Shown here piece after piece: positions 36,076 to 45,404 of a DNA stretch of 64,000 nt. The stretch is taken from contig NZ_FOOF01000001.1 in assembly GCF_900113115.1 (NCBI RefSeq), positions 186,001-250,000 of the forward strand. Direction: 5' to 3'. How positions within the stretch are numbered: the first letter of the stretch is position 1; the number at the start of each line of letters is the position of its first letter. A program made the position numbers and the translations under genes. The notes under the pieces were generated by a model. The model did not search any database. It was not told where the DNA came from and saw only the letters and a list, made by a program, of their open reading frames with translations. This DNA is from Duganella sp. CF458. Lineage in GTDB: Bacteria > Pseudomonadota > Gammaproteobacteria > Burkholderiales > Burkholderiaceae_D.

Positions 36076-36804
36076 TGCGGCGTTTTCGAAACGCTGCTGT
36101 GCCTGTAACAGGCGTTCGCGGGAATTGGAGAGATGGGTGCGCATCGCGGCGCGCGCGGCTTCGGGGTCCTGGCGCTGGATGGCGCGGAAGATGTCTTCGT
36201 GTTCGCGATGCACGCGTTCAAGGTAGTCGGCCGGGCGGTCCTGCGACAGGTTGGCGGTATTCACGCGGGCCCGTGGAATGATGGCCTGGCCAAGCTGGCC
36301 GAGGATGTCGACGAAATAGCGGTTGCCGGTGGCCTTGGCGATCACCAGGTGGAAGCGGCGGTCGGCCTCCACCGAAGCGCGCCCCTGCTCCATCGCTTGC
36401 CGCATATCGGCAAGCGCCTGCGCCAGTTCAGCCACTTGTTCGTCGCTGCGGCGGGTTGCGGCCAGGCCGGCGGTTTCGGTTTCCATGCTGATGCGCAGTT
36501 CGAGGATGGCCAGCACGTCGCGCACCGTCACGATGCTCTCGGCGTCGATGCCAAGGCCGCCGGTATTGCGCGGCTTCTCAAGCACGAAGGTGCCGATGCC
36601 GTGACGGGTCTGCACCAGGCCGGCCGCCTGCAGGTGCGAAATCGCTTCGCGCACCACGGTGCGGCTGACGCCATGCTGCTCCATGATGGCCGATTCGGTG
36701 GGCAGCTTGTCGCCGGGTTTCAGCACGCCGCTATTGATGCTGCCGCTGATCTGTTCGACCACGCCCTGGGCCAGGGTGTGTCGCTTGCGAGGAAGGATAG
36801 TCAT
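36073..36804 (-). CDS. GntR-family (FCD) regulator of galacturonate genes
   Basis: Transcription factor of 243 residues. Winged HTH about residues 10-75: LPTESAIMEQHGVSRTVVREA followed by LQTRHGIGTFV-like wing (LVQTRHGIGTFVLEKP). FCD domain about 95-225 with the metal-site residues in DRRFHLVIAKATGN and the late His in MRTHLSNSRERL. The ATG giving MTILPRKRH was chosen; a TATAAT lies just 7 bases before it, so the transcript may be leaderless. It sits beside the kdgD unit and divergent to a second FCD regulator. Inducer probably a uronate or aldarate; not proven. Confidence 0.9.
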   Translation of the reverse strand: MTILPRKRHTLAQGVVEQISGSINSGVLKPGDKLPTESAIMEQHGVSRTVVREAISHLQAAGLVQTRHGIGTFVLEKPRNTGGLGIDAESIVTVRDVLAILELRISMETETAGLAATRRSDEQVAELAQALADMRQAMEQGRASVEADRRFHLVIAKATGNRYFVDILGQLGQAIIPRARVNTANLSQDRPADYLERVHREHEDIFRAIQRQDPEAARAAMRTHLSNSRERLLQAQQRFENAA

Positions 36805-36810
36805 CGCTTC

Positions 36811-36855
36811 ATTATACACGCGAAAAAGATGTCAGACATCTTATCAGAGACATCT
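36811..36855 (-). promoter_or_regulatory. Promoter and operator of the first GntR gene
   Basis: A minus-strand TATAAT at 36811-36816. Next to it the 17-bp palindrome AAGATGTCAGACATCTT at 36826-36842, followed by an extra half-site AGACATCT at 36848-36855. The location over the expected -35 region suggests autorepression. The half-site AGATGTC differs from the TGGYC type of the second regulator. Confidence 0.6.
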
Positions 36856-36880
36856 GCAGACGTTGCCGGCCTTTGCTTTC

Positions 36881-36909
36881 TTGCGAAATTGGTCGGACCA
36901 AATTAAAAT
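36881..36909 (+). promoter_or_regulatory. Promoter with FadR-like operator, second GntR gene
   Basis: TTGCGA at 36881-36886, 17-base spacer, TAAAAT at 36904-36909. The spacer holds the palindrome TTGGTC-G-GACCAA (36889-36901). The core TGGTCNGACCA is the half-site and spacing of the FadR operator. Repression by steric block and autoregulation are likely. Confidence 0.75.
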
Positions 36910-36949
36910 CGGGCGACCATCCTCCCCCTATATAGAAGGCCCTGGCCGC

Positions 36950-37651
36950 ATGAACAAAAAAATCGTTGCAACGGAGCCGAATCCAGCAGCCGAACAACGG
37001 CTGTACCGCGTGGTCGCCGCCAAGATCCAGGACCTGATCCGCGAAGAGCACATCAAGCCCGGCACCCGTTTGCCGGCCGAACGCGACCTCGCTGCCAAAC
37101 TGAGCGTGAGCCGCGCCTCGCTGCGCGAAGCCTTGATTGCGCTGGAGCTGTCGGGCATCGTCGAGGTGCGCGGCGGTTCCGGCGTATATGTCAGCGAAAA
37201 GGCTTCCTCGCCTTCCGACGTGGCCGAAGGCGGTCCCGGGCCGTTCGAAGTGCTGGCGGCGCGCCGCCTGATCGAATCCGAAGTCGCGGCAATCGCGGCA
37301 AAGATGGCGACCGACTCGGCGATCGATGCGATCCTGCGCGCGGCAGCCGAGATGGAGCAGCACCACTCCGACCGCGCGACCAACGAACAGGCCGACCGCA
37401 ACTTCCACCTGGCGATTGCCCGCGCCACCGGGAATACGGCCCTGGTGGGCGTGGTCGAAACGCTGTGGAACCAGCGTGGCACCATGTGGCATAAGCTGAA
37501 AGAGCACTTCCAGACGGAAGAACTGCGCCAGAACACGCTGGATGACCATCGCAATATTGTGGCGGCCATCGCGGCGCACGATGCGGCCGGCGCACGCCAG
37601 GCCATGCGCGCCCACTTGGAACGGGTTACCAAGACCTTCTCGCGCGGCTAA
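36950..37651 (+). CDS. GntR-family (FCD) regulator, FadR-like
   Basis: Transcription factor of 233 residues. Winged HTH about residues 20-85: TRLPAERDLAAKLSVSRASL, REALIALELSGIVEVRGGSG, then VYVSEKA. FCD domain about 100-225: RRLIESEVAAIAAKMA, DRNFHLAIARATGN, DDHRNIVAAI and AMRAHLERVTK. The ATG was chosen because the residues encoded upstream in the same frame do not resemble the family. Its promoter carries a TGGTCGGACCA operator and the same motif lies before the lyase fusion, GH105/garD and TonB receptor, so this is the best candidate for the regulator of the pectin locus. Confidence 0.92.
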   Translation: MNKKIVATEPNPAAEQRLYRVVAAKIQDLIREEHIKPGTRLPAERDLAAKLSVSRASLREALIALELSGIVEVRGGSGVYVSEKASSPSDVAEGGPGPFEVLAARRLIESEVAAIAAKMATDSAIDAILRAAAEMEQHHSDRATNEQADRNFHLAIARATGNTALVGVVETLWNQRGTMWHKLKEHFQTEELRQNTLDDHRNIVAAIAAHDAAGARQAMRAHLERVTKTFSRG

Positions 37652-37655
37652 AATA

Positions 37656-37700
37656 ATTTTGGCCTGACCACTTGCCATCGCGGTCAGGCCAAAATAAAAT
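37656..37700 (+). promoter_or_regulatory. Promoter and twin operators of the lyase fusion
   Basis: Two operator copies face each other: TGGCCTGACCA at 37660-37670 and CGGTCAGGCCA at 37681-37691, together forming perfect 14-base arms. Between and beyond them TTGCCA (37672-37677), a 17-base spacer and TAAAAT (37695-37700) make a good promoter whose spacer holds the second operator. The hairpin may also end transcription from the GntR gene. Confidence 0.7.
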
Positions 37701-37724
37701 GAGGCGAACTTCAGGGGAAGCCTC

Positions 37725-39494
37725 ATGTTGCGTCACATCCTTTTGTCCCTGGCCTGCGCGGCCACCTTGCCTGCCTACGCGGCCGACCGCATCATCCTGG
37801 TCGGCGATTCCACGGTCGCCAGCGGTGGCGGTTATGGTGATTACCTGTGCCGACGCCAGCGCCCCGACACCACCTGCCTCAATCTCGCCAAGAATGGCCG
37901 CAGCTCCGGTTCCTTCCGCGCCGAGGGGCGCTGGGACGAAGTGCAAGCCTTGCTGCGCGATAGCGCCCGCTTCGGCAAAACCTATGTCCTGATGCAATTC
38001 GGTCACAACGACCAGCCGGGCAAGCCAGGCCGCTCGACGGACCTGGTCAAGGAATATCCGGCGAACCTTGCGCGTTATGTAGCCGACGTAAAGGCTGGCG
38101 GCGGCGTACCGGTGCTGGTGACGTCCCTGACCCGCCGCAGCTTCCGCAACGGCCATGTATGGAATGACCTGGCGCCGTGGGCGTCGGCAGCGCGCGAAGT
38201 GGCAAAACGTGAGCAGGTGGCGATCCTGGACTTGAACGCTCTCTCGCTGGCGGCTGTGCAGGCCATGGGGCCGGAACAAGCGGACACACTGGCCCAAGCC
38301 AAAGGCGCAGGCTTCGATTACACGCATCTGGGGCCGAAGGGCGGCCGCTTCTTCGGCGACATGGCCGCACGGGAGTTGCTGCAAATGTTCCCTGCACTCG
38401 GCCCGCTTACCGATCCTGCAGATACGTCGCAACAAGCTGCGCGCGAACGCGCGCCTGCCGACGGTTGGGCCGGCGAGCAAGGTGGCACGCATGGCGGTGC
38501 CACAGCTCCCGCTTCCGCCGTATACACGGTCGCCACAGCGGCCGAACTGCGTTCCGCAGTCGCCGGCGCTGCGGATGCACGCATTATCCAGGTACGGGGC
38601 ACCCTCGACATGGCCGATGGCGCCAAACCGGGCTTGGTGCGGTTGCCGTCCCATACGACGTTAATCGGGCTTGGCGAAGATGCCGGCTTCATCAACGCCA
38701 GTATCGTTGTCGCCAACGTGAGCCAGGTCATCATCCGCAATCTCTCGATCAGCAATCCATGCGATCCCGATCCGAAGTGGGATCCGCAGGATGGCCCGCA
38801 CGGCAACTGGAATTCGAATTACGACGGCATAAGCGTCACCGGTTCGCATCATGTGTGGATCGACCATAACAGCTTCACCGACGCGCCGCGTACCGATGGG
38901 CAGTCGCCAAAAGAGAACGGCATGCTGAAACAGTGCCACGATGGCGCGCTCGATATCACATCGGCGTCGGACTTCGTCACCGTGTCGTACAACCACTTCG
39001 CGCTGCACGAAAAGAACACGCTGGTTGGCGCCAGCGATCGCGCCACCAGTGACGAAGGCCACCTGCGGGTGAGTTTTTCTAACAATTTCTTCGATAACGT
39101 GACGGCGCGTGCGCCACGCGTTCGCTTCGGCCAAGTCCATTTGTTCAACAACTTCCACAAGGGCTCGCGCAAGCATGCCGAATATGCGCACGAGTACAGC
39201 GTCGGCATCGCCAAGCAGGCGCGCGTCATCATCGACGCAAACGCCTACGACATCGACGGTGCGCACGGTTGCGCCGACGTGTTGCGCAACCCTGGCAAGT
39301 CCGAGCCGGGGGCGGTGCTGGAGCGCGGCTCGCAGTTGAACGGCAAAGCGCTGGCCGATTGTGCCTTCCCGCAGGATGTTGGCTGGAGTGTCCCCTATGT
39401 CTTCACCGCCCTGCCCGCAGCCGATGTCCAGCCCAACGTCATGAGCAACGCCGGCGCCGGCCACCTTGGAAAACTCCGTCCCGCAGCCCGCTAA
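37725..39494 (+). CDS. Fusion of SGNH acetylesterase (CE12-like) and pectate lyase (PL1)
   Basis: Bifunctional exported enzyme of 589 residues. Signal peptide 1-19 (PAYA/AD). Residues about 20-230: SGNH esterase like rhamnogalacturonan acetylesterase; block I LVGDSTVASGGG, block III QFGHNDQP, block V FDYTHLGPKGG, so Ser, Asn, Asp and His are all present. After a linker of about 30 residues, about 265-580: PL1 beta-helix lyase; IDHNSFTDAP, VSYNHFALHEKNTLVGASD and RAPRVRFGQVHLFNNFHKG with the catalytic Arg. It removes acetyl groups and cuts polygalacturonate in one secreted chain. Its stop overlaps that of the convergent GH43 fusion by 4 bases. Confidence 0.92.
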   Translation: MLRHILLSLACAATLPAYAADRIILVGDSTVASGGGYGDYLCRRQRPDTTCLNLAKNGRSSGSFRAEGRWDEVQALLRDSARFGKTYVLMQFGHNDQPGKPGRSTDLVKEYPANLARYVADVKAGGGVPVLVTSLTRRSFRNGHVWNDLAPWASAAREVAKREQVAILDLNALSLAAVQAMGPEQADTLAQAKGAGFDYTHLGPKGGRFFGDMAARELLQMFPALGPLTDPADTSQQAARERAPADGWAGEQGGTHGGATAPASAVYTVATAAELRSAVAGAADARIIQVRGTLDMADGAKPGLVRLPSHTTLIGLGEDAGFINASIVVANVSQVIIRNLSISNPCDPDPKWDPQDGPHGNWNSNYDGISVTGSHHVWIDHNSFTDAPRTDGQSPKENGMLKQCHDGALDITSASDFVTVSYNHFALHEKNTLVGASDRATSDEGHLRVSFSNNFFDNVTARAPRVRFGQVHLFNNFHKGSRKHAEYAHEYSVGIAKQARVIIDANAYDIDGAHGCADVLRNPGKSEPGAVLERGSQLNGKALADCAFPQDVGWSVPYVFTALPAADVQPNVMSNAGAGHLGKLRPAAR

Positions 39495-42022
39495 GGAGTG
39501 ATGCGCAGATAATCGATGTCCGCGTAGGCGCCCTTCACGCCGGTGGCAAACAGGCCGATCTGGGCGCCGACCCAGCGGCCCATGGCGGCGGTGAACGGCG
39601 TGCCGGCAGGCGCGAAGTTCACGCCGTCCTGGCTGTAGGAAAAAGTGGCTTGGCCACCTGCGCCAACGTCGACGCGTAAGTGGGCGAAAGTTTTCAGCGG
39701 CAGCGGAGCCGACGCTTCCAGTCGCTCCGTGCATTTGCCGTTGCTTGCTTCGCAGCGCACGTAGACGACGTGCAGTGCGCCCTGCTCACGGCGCAGGCCC
39801 AGCCAAGCGTAGTTCTGGCCATACATCGCCAGGCCGACCGTGTCGCCATCGGCAACGGCGTGCAGGTCCAGCTTTGCCACCGCGGAAAAGGTCGGCGCTG
39901 GCGGCTTTTGCGTCAGCACTGCAGGCAATGACCGCAGCGGTGCGATGGACGCTGCGCCGCCCTCTCGTGCTGGCGCAGCCTGCGCATACAGCCGCAGGAA
40001 ACCGGCACGTGCAGCCAGCGAGTACCAATCGGGCGCCGGGTTCGCCACCCATTGCCATTGCGGCGCGAGGCGCATTCCCGCGAACTCGTCGCCACTTGCA
40101 GGCGAGAACGGCGCCGATCGCGCTATCGGCTTTGCGTATTCGACCACAGGTTGGCCCACATCCGGCCTGCCGGAAGGCTCGCCGATAATCGGCCAGCCAT
40201 CATCCTGCCAGCGCATCGGCTGCAAATGCACCACACGGCCAAACGCTCGCTTGTCCTGGAAATGATAGAACCAGTCGCTCCCGTCCTGCGCGCGCACCCA
40301 GGCTCCCTGGTGCGGCCCGTTGATGGAAGAGCTGCCCTGCTCCATCACGATGCGCGCTTCATACGGGCCGTCGACATTCCGCGAGCGGAACACCGACTGC
40401 CACCCCGTCTCCACTCCCCCCGCCGGCGCGAACACGTAGTACCAGCCATTGTGCTTATAGAGCTTGGGCCCTTCCAGAGTGCGGTAGCCCGGTAGGGTAT
40501 TGCCATCGATGACCACGCGGCTGACATCTTCCAGCATGCGGCTGCCATCCGGCGCCATCGAGCGCAGGCTAAGAACGTTGTTGAAGCCTGCACGCGATTT
40601 GGCCCATCCGTGCAACAGCCAGGCCTTGCCGTCGTCGTCCCACAACGGTGCGGGATCGATCAGGCCTTTGCCGGCCATGAGCAGCCTGGGCTTGCTCCAC
40701 GGTCCTGCGAAGCTTTTTGCGGTGATCACGTAAATGCCGAAATCCGGGTCGGGATAGAAGATCCAGAACCTGCCGTCGTGATAGCGCAGGCATGGTGCCC
40801 ACACGCCTTTCCCATGCTGCGGCATGCGGAAAGCATCCTCCGGCACCAGTCGCGACAAGGCATGGCCAACCAGGCGCCAGTTCACCATATCGTCGGACTC
40901 CAGCAACGGCAGGCCAGGCACGTTGGTGAAACTCGAAGAGGTCATGTAATAACGCTTGCCGACGCGGATCACGTCGGGGTCGGAATAGTCCGCGTGAAGG
41001 ACCGGATTGCGGTAGCGGCCATCGCCCAGATCCGCCGACCAAGGCACGCGCGCAATCTGCGGCACACCAAGTGTGCGCTCCAGGAAACCTTGCATGGCGT
41101 CGACGGTGGGAGCCAGCCAAGGGTCGAATAGCCAGAATGAATGCGGCGTTCCAGGCAGCTGCACGTGCTCGGTCGATATCTTGAATTGACGCAGGCGCTC
41201 CGCCAACGCCGCTCGCCCAACACTGAAGCGTGGCTGGCTGCTGGTAATGAACAGTATCGGCGCGCTGCCGGCACCCGCATGCGTCAAGGGCGATGCATCG
41301 CGCCAGCGCGCTTCCTGTTCAGCATAGCGGCCGCCGAGCCAGGCGCCGGCCGCGGATGGATTCTTGACCGGATCGTCTTCATGCTTGCGCGCCTCCTCGG
41401 AAGTGAAGTCGGACAAGCCATCAATATTGACGACCGCTTGCACGGCGCCGGTCTCGTCGCCGCCGTCCGTCATGCCGACCAGCGCGGCAATCTGGCCGCC
41501 CGCCGATCCGCCGGCGACGGCAATGCGCTTGCCATCCAGGCCAAATTTCGGCGCTGCCGTCCGCAGCCAGCTAACCGCTTGCCTGACGTCGTGCACCGCT
41601 GCTGGATATTGCGCTTCGCCGGACAAGCGATAGTCGACCGTGGCGGCGGCAAAACCCCGGGCTGCAAGACGTGCGGCCAGCGGTGCCATATTCTCCCGCG
41701 TACCGCTACGCCATCCGCCCCCATGGACCAGCACGACCAATGGCGCAAGAGGTTCGCGGCCGACAGCGTTAGGCCCGACGGCGTTGGGGCCGGGCAGGTA
41801 AAGATCGAGCTTCAACGCATGCGCGCCGCGCTGGACGTAAGTCAGGTCGCGCAGCATCCGCACCGGCGCAGATGCTTGCGGGCTGGCAATCGCGATGTTC
41901 GGATACTGGCCAACCAGCTTGGCGTATGTGGTTTCAGCGTTATACGGCACCTCGGAAGCCGCCAAAGCGTTCGCGCCGGCGGCGAGCCAGGCGGCGCCCA
42001 GCGCCGCTTGCAACGTCCTCAT
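39491..42022 (-). CDS. Fusion of alpha/beta esterase and GH43 glycosidase
   Basis: Exported 843-residue enzyme. Signal peptide 1-21. Residues about 55-320: alpha/beta esterase with VLVHGGGWRSGT (oxyanion), VAGGSAGGQIAAL (Ser near 172) and LPGTPHSFWLF (His). About 340-640: GH43 propeller, with HADYSDPDVIRVGKRYYMTS (catalytic Asp), GVWAPCLRYHDGRFWIFYPDPD and LEGPKLYKHNGWYYVF (catalytic Glu). About 650-843: a beta-sandwich GH43 C-terminal domain ending RWVGAQIGLFATGVKGAYADIDYLRI. It likely trims side chains of pectin and removes esters. A 5-residue tandem, GPNAVGPNAVG, lies near residue 80. Linked by ATGA to the epimerase gene. Confidence 0.9.
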   Translation of the reverse strand: MRTLQAALGAAWLAAGANALAASEVPYNAETTYAKLVGQYPNIAIASPQASAPVRMLRDLTYVQRGAHALKLDLYLPGPNAVGPNAVGREPLAPLVVLVHGGGWRSGTRENMAPLAARLAARGFAAATVDYRLSGEAQYPAAVHDVRQAVSWLRTAAPKFGLDGKRIAVAGGSAGGQIAALVGMTDGGDETGAVQAVVNIDGLSDFTSEEARKHEDDPVKNPSAAGAWLGGRYAEQEARWRDASPLTHAGAGSAPILFITSSQPRFSVGRAALAERLRQFKISTEHVQLPGTPHSFWLFDPWLAPTVDAMQGFLERTLGVPQIARVPWSADLGDGRYRNPVLHADYSDPDVIRVGKRYYMTSSSFTNVPGLPLLESDDMVNWRLVGHALSRLVPEDAFRMPQHGKGVWAPCLRYHDGRFWIFYPDPDFGIYVITAKSFAGPWSKPRLLMAGKGLIDPAPLWDDDGKAWLLHGWAKSRAGFNNVLSLRSMAPDGSRMLEDVSRVVIDGNTLPGYRTLEGPKLYKHNGWYYVFAPAGGVETGWQSVFRSRNVDGPYEARIVMEQGSSSINGPHQGAWVRAQDGSDWFYHFQDKRAFGRVVHLQPMRWQDDGWPIIGEPSGRPDVGQPVVEYAKPIARSAPFSPASGDEFAGMRLAPQWQWVANPAPDWYSLAARAGFLRLYAQAAPAREGGAASIAPLRSLPAVLTQKPPAPTFSAVAKLDLHAVADGDTVGLAMYGQNYAWLGLRREQGALHVVYVRCEASNGKCTERLEASAPLPLKTFAHLRVDVGAGGQATFSYSQDGVNFAPAGTPFTAAMGRWVGAQIGLFATGVKGAYADIDYLRITP
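41761..41790 (-). repeat. 15-bp tandem duplication in the esterase domain
   Basis: Two 15-base units, CGACAGCGTTAGGCC and CGACGGCGTTGGGGC, encode GPNAV twice before the oxyanion loop. A small in-frame expansion in a loop. Confidence 0.6.
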
Positions 42023-42900
42023 GCAATCTCCTCGACGGCGAAACGCACAGTGCGCCGCAAATCCTGCCCCGGCGCCAGAACGGTAAGGCCATTGGCTGCC
42101 GCGCCGCCGGGCAGGTTGTGCGCGTTGACCGGATGGTCGACCGGTTCAAAGCAGAAGAAGTCTTTGCCCCGGGGGACGTACAGGATGTAATAGCCCATGT
42201 CGGCGCTGATCCGCAGCCGCAAACGGCGCTCCGGCCAGTCGATCTGTGCTTGGCCATCCCAGCCGGTAAAGGCGTTATCGACGCCTTCACACGGCAATGG
42301 GCGCGTCGCCTCGGTGCAGAAATCCCACGCTGGCGGCAGCGCGCTGCGCACGGCCGGCAGCTTATCGGCGCCGGACAGCCACACGCCATTCGCCACGGCA
42401 CGCAGGCGCGCGTCCTCAGGGTTAGGCATCCAGGGATGGAGTCCCAGGCCGAACGGCAGCGGGTGCCGGCCGTTATTGGTAACCTTGAGCGTCACGCGCA
42501 AAGCATTGTCCGACAGCGTGTAAGCCATATGCGCGGTGAACGCGAATGGCGAAGCATCGCGGCGATACAGTGACAGTACGACGCTGCTTTCGTCCCGCGC
42601 CTCGACGTGCCAAGGCATGCGCCAGCCGTCGCCGTGGATCGGACAGGGCTCGCCCTCGCGCGTTGGCGCGGGCGTGATACGGCGGCCTTCAAATTCAAAA
42701 CCGTCAGGCGCGATCCGGTTGGACCAGGGGACAAGAGGGAAGCAGGCCAGTTGGCCGGGCAGCGGCTTCGCAACGCCGTCGGGGGCGGGACGCAGCACCG
42801 ATTCCGGTGCTGCGCCACCTAGCCAGTCCAGCCGCGCCAGCCCGCCGCCGGCAGCGGGCAGCACCACCGCCCGCAGGCTGCCGCTGCGCAGTACGATCAT
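42019..42900 (-). CDS. Aldose 1-epimerase family protein
   Basis: Sugar mutarotase fold, 293 residues. Seen: CFPLVPWSNRIAPDGFEFEGR with the substrate-binding Asn-Arg, CPIHGDGWRMPWHVE with the His, FGLGLHPWMPN with the second His, and FEPVDHPVNAHNLPGG with the catalytic Glu. It may interconvert anomers of galacturonate or its neutral neighbours before dehydrogenase action. No signal peptide. ATGA overlaps with both neighbours (uronate dehydrogenase upstream and GH43 fusion downstream) show tight coupling. Confidence 0.85.
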   Translation of the reverse strand: MIVLRSGSLRAVVLPAAGGGLARLDWLGGAAPESVLRPAPDGVAKPLPGQLACFPLVPWSNRIAPDGFEFEGRRITPAPTREGEPCPIHGDGWRMPWHVEARDESSVVLSLYRRDASPFAFTAHMAYTLSDNALRVTLKVTNNGRHPLPFGLGLHPWMPNPEDARLRAVANGVWLSGADKLPAVRSALPPAWDFCTEATRPLPCEGVDNAFTGWDGQAQIDWPERRLRLRISADMGYYILYVPRGKDFFCFEPVDHPVNAHNLPGGAAANGLTVLAPGQDLRRTVRFAVEEIA

Positions 42901-43712
42901 TTGAAGATCGGGCCGTCCAGCAGGAATTTACCGCCCTGGTAAATGGTGGTGACGTCGTCCTTTTCCGGGAAGTCGGACGTATCCGGGAACAGATGGGAGA
43001 ACTTGGCCGATGAATCCTTTGGCCGATAGCCAAGGTGGGCCGCATAACGGTTGTCCCACCACACCGAGTCATTGTCCGACATGCCGAACACGATGGTGTG
43101 TCCAACGCGCGGCGCGAAGAGCGAGCAGCGCAGCAGCTCCGTCAGATCGCCGTACGACAGATAGGTCGACATCATGCGCTTGTTGGCCGGCTGCGGGAAG
43201 CTTGAGCCGATGCGGATGCAAACCGTCTCGATGCCAAAGCGATCGTAGTAATAGCGCGACATCTGCTCGCCGAACACCTTCGAGATGCCGTACATGCTGT
43301 CCGGCCGCGTCGGCATGTTCGCATCGAGCATATCGGTGGTCTTGTAATAGCCGATCGCGTGGTTCGAGCTGGCAAACATCAAGCGCTTCACGCCGTGCTT
43401 GTAGGCTGCCTCGTACAGGTTCGCGACACCCAGGATATTGGCCTGCATGATGGCCTCGAACGGGGCTTCGGTCGAGATGCCGCCAAAGTGCAGCACCGCA
43501 TCCACGCCCTCCATCAGTTTCATCACGGCCGCCTTGTCGGACAGGTCGCACTGCACCAGCTCCTCGCCGGGGCGCGCCTCGCCCATGTCGGCGATATCGC
43601 TCAAGCGCACCACTTCCGCCCAAGGCTTGATGCGGTCGCGCAGCACCTTGCCCAGGCCGCCGGCGGCGCCGGTCATCAGGATGCGCTTGAATGGTTTTCC
43701 AGTTTGAGTCAT
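42897..43712 (-). CDS. udh: Uronate dehydrogenase
   Basis: NAD-dependent short-chain (extended SDR) enzyme of 271 residues that oxidises galacturonate or glucuronate to the aldarolactone. Rossmann motif MTGAAGGLGKVLRD near residue 14, VLHFGGISTE near 73, SSNHAIGYYKT near 115 and the catalytic YGISKVFGE near 138. The late SVWWDNRYAAHLGYRPKDSS is typical of Udh. It lies between garD and the epimerase, and a lactonase gene is in the same locus, so the reaction order is clear. Confidence 0.92.
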   Translation of the reverse strand: MTQTGKPFKRILMTGAAGGLGKVLRDRIKPWAEVVRLSDIADMGEARPGEELVQCDLSDKAAVMKLMEGVDAVLHFGGISTEAPFEAIMQANILGVANLYEAAYKHGVKRLMFASSNHAIGYYKTTDMLDANMPTRPDSMYGISKVFGEQMSRYYYDRFGIETVCIRIGSSFPQPANKRMMSTYLSYGDLTELLRCSLFAPRVGHTIVFGMSDNDSVWWDNRYAAHLGYRPKDSSAKFSHLFPDTSDFPEKDDVTTIYQGGKFLLDGPIFK

Positions 43713-43728
43713 GCCTTTTACTCCGTCA

Positions 43729-45285
43729 TCAGGTTACCGGCGCCGGGTTGAACAACGCCAGTGAATTATGGATCTTCCAGTGTTCGGCCCAGGTCTCTTT
43801 GCCGCTTGCCACGTCCAGCATCAGGCGGAACAGTTCCCAGCCCACGTCCTCGATGGTAGCTTCGCCGCTGGCGATGCGTCCCGCGTTCACGTCCATCAGG
43901 TCATGCCAGCGCTGCGCCAGGTCGTTGCGCGTGGCCACCTTGATCACCGGCACAGCCGCCAAGCCGTACGGCGTGCCGCGGCCGGTGGTAAACACATGGA
44001 TGTTCATGCCAGCCGCCATCTGCAGCGTACCGCAAATGAAATCGCTGGCCGGCGTCGCAGCGTAGATCAGGCCTTTTTGCGACAGTTTGTCGCCCGGCGC
44101 CAGCACGCCATTGATCGCGCCCGAGCCGGACTTCACGATCGAGCCCATGGCCTTTTCCACGATGTTCGACAGGCCGCCTTTCTTGTTGCCCGGCGTGGTG
44201 TTGGCGCTGCGGTCAACGCCGCCGCGCTTCAGGTAATCGTCATACCACTGCATTTCACGGATCATCGCCGCTGCAACTTCCGGCGTCTCGGCGCGCGAGG
44301 TAAGCTGGTCGATGCCGTCGCGCACTTCCGTCACTTCCGAGAACATCACGGTGGCGCCCGCACGCACCAGCAGGTCCGTCGCAAAGCCTACTGCGGGATT
44401 GGCCGTTACGCCCGAGAAGGCGTCGCTGCCGCCGCATTGCACCCCCACCACCAGTTCCGAAGCGGGTACGGTCTCGCGCTGGCGCGCATTCAGCGCCATC
44501 AAATGATGCTCCGCTGTGCGCATGATCGAATCGATCATCGAATTGAAGCCAACGTGCGCGCCGTCCTGCAGGCACACCACGTCCGGCTCACCGGCCGGCG
44601 AATTGAGGTTGGCCGACGCAATCGGGATGCTCCCGGTCGGGAACAAACGCGTCGGCGGCAGCTTTTCGCAGCCAAGACTGACCACCATCACCTGGTTGCC
44701 GAAGTTGGGGTTCTTGCTGATATTGCGCAGCGTGCGGATCGGCACATCGGCGCCCGGCGCATCGATCGCCACGCCGCATCCGTAGATATGCTCCAGCCCC
44801 ACCACGTCATCCACGTTCGGATAGCGAGGCAGCAGTTCTTCCTTGATGCGCTTGACCGCGTGGTCGACCACGCCCGACACGCACTGCACGGTGGTGGTCA
44901 CAGCCAGGATGTTGCGCGTGCCGACCGAGCCATCGGCATTGCGGTAGCCCTGGAAGGTATAGCCCTCCAGCGGCGGCAACGGCGCCGGCTTGCGGGTGCC
45001 GATCGGCAGGCCATCCAGCGAACGCGCCCCAGGCATGCGCAGTACCTTCTCCGACACCCAGGAGCCGCGTGGAATCGCCTGGTCGGCGTAACCGATAGTC
45101 ACGTTATAGCGCGTCACGGGATCGCCTTCAGCCAGGTCGAGCAGCGCGACTTTATGCCCTTGTGGCACGCCTTCGACCAGCATCAGGCCGTCCGGGAATA
45201 CTGCGCCGGCCGGCAAGCCGCCGTCATTGACCACGATGGCGACATTGTCTGCCTCGTGCATCTTGATGTAGCGTGCAATCTTCAT
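43729..45285 (-). CDS. garD: Galactarate dehydratase
   Basis: Iron-dependent dehydratase of 518 residues, galactarate to 5-dehydro-4-deoxyglucarate. Very close to E. coli Gar[72 protein letters not shown] and the C terminus [10 protein letters not shown]. It has the full SAF plus dehydratase arrangement. The ATG at 45285, with AAAGGA six bases upstream, is right; earlier in-frame codons do not fit. First gene of the unit garD, udh, epimerase, GH43 fusion. Its divergent promoter region carries FadR-like operators. Confidence 0.95.
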   Translation of the reverse strand: MKIARYIKMHEADNVAIVVNDGGLPAGAVFPDGLMLVEGVPQGHKVALLDLAEGDPVTRYNVTIGYADQAIPRGSWVSEKVLRMPGARSLDGLPIGTRKPAPLPPLEGYTFQGYRNADGSVGTRNILAVTTTVQCVSGVVDHAVKRIKEELLPRYPNVDDVVGLEHIYGCGVAIDAPGADVPIRTLRNISKNPNFGNQVMVVSLGCEKLPPTRLFPTGSIPIASANLNSPAGEPDVVCLQDGAHVGFNSMIDSIMRTAEHHLMALNARQRETVPASELVVGVQCGGSDAFSGVTANPAVGFATDLLVRAGATVMFSEVTEVRDGIDQLTSRAETPEVAAAMIREMQWYDDYLKRGGVDRSANTTPGNKKGGLSNIVEKAMGSIVKSGSGAINGVLAPGDKLSQKGLIYAATPASDFICGTLQMAAGMNIHVFTTGRGTPYGLAAVPVIKVATRNDLAQRWHDLMDVNAGRIASGEATIEDVGWELFRLMLDVASGKETWAEHWKIHNSLALFNPAPVT

Positions 45286-45365
45286 AGAAATCCTTTGGGT
45301 ACTTGCATTGTTCCTTGCCTTCGTTTTCAGTATGCCACACAAAAATCTCGATTGGCTAGTCCACC

Positions 45366-45404
45366 TTGCATATTTGGTCTGACCAAATTAGAATGGCCTG
45401 ACCA
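45366..45404. promoter_or_regulatory. Promoter with two FadR-like operators between garD and GH105
   Basis: Plus-strand TTGCAT (45366-45371), 17-base spacer and TAGAAT (45389-45394). The spacer is exactly the perfect palindrome ATTTGGTC-T-GACCAAAT (45372-45388). A second copy TGGCCTGACCA follows at 45394-45404, 19 bases centre to centre. Binding would block the GH105 promoter and may act on garD. Confidence 0.75.
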
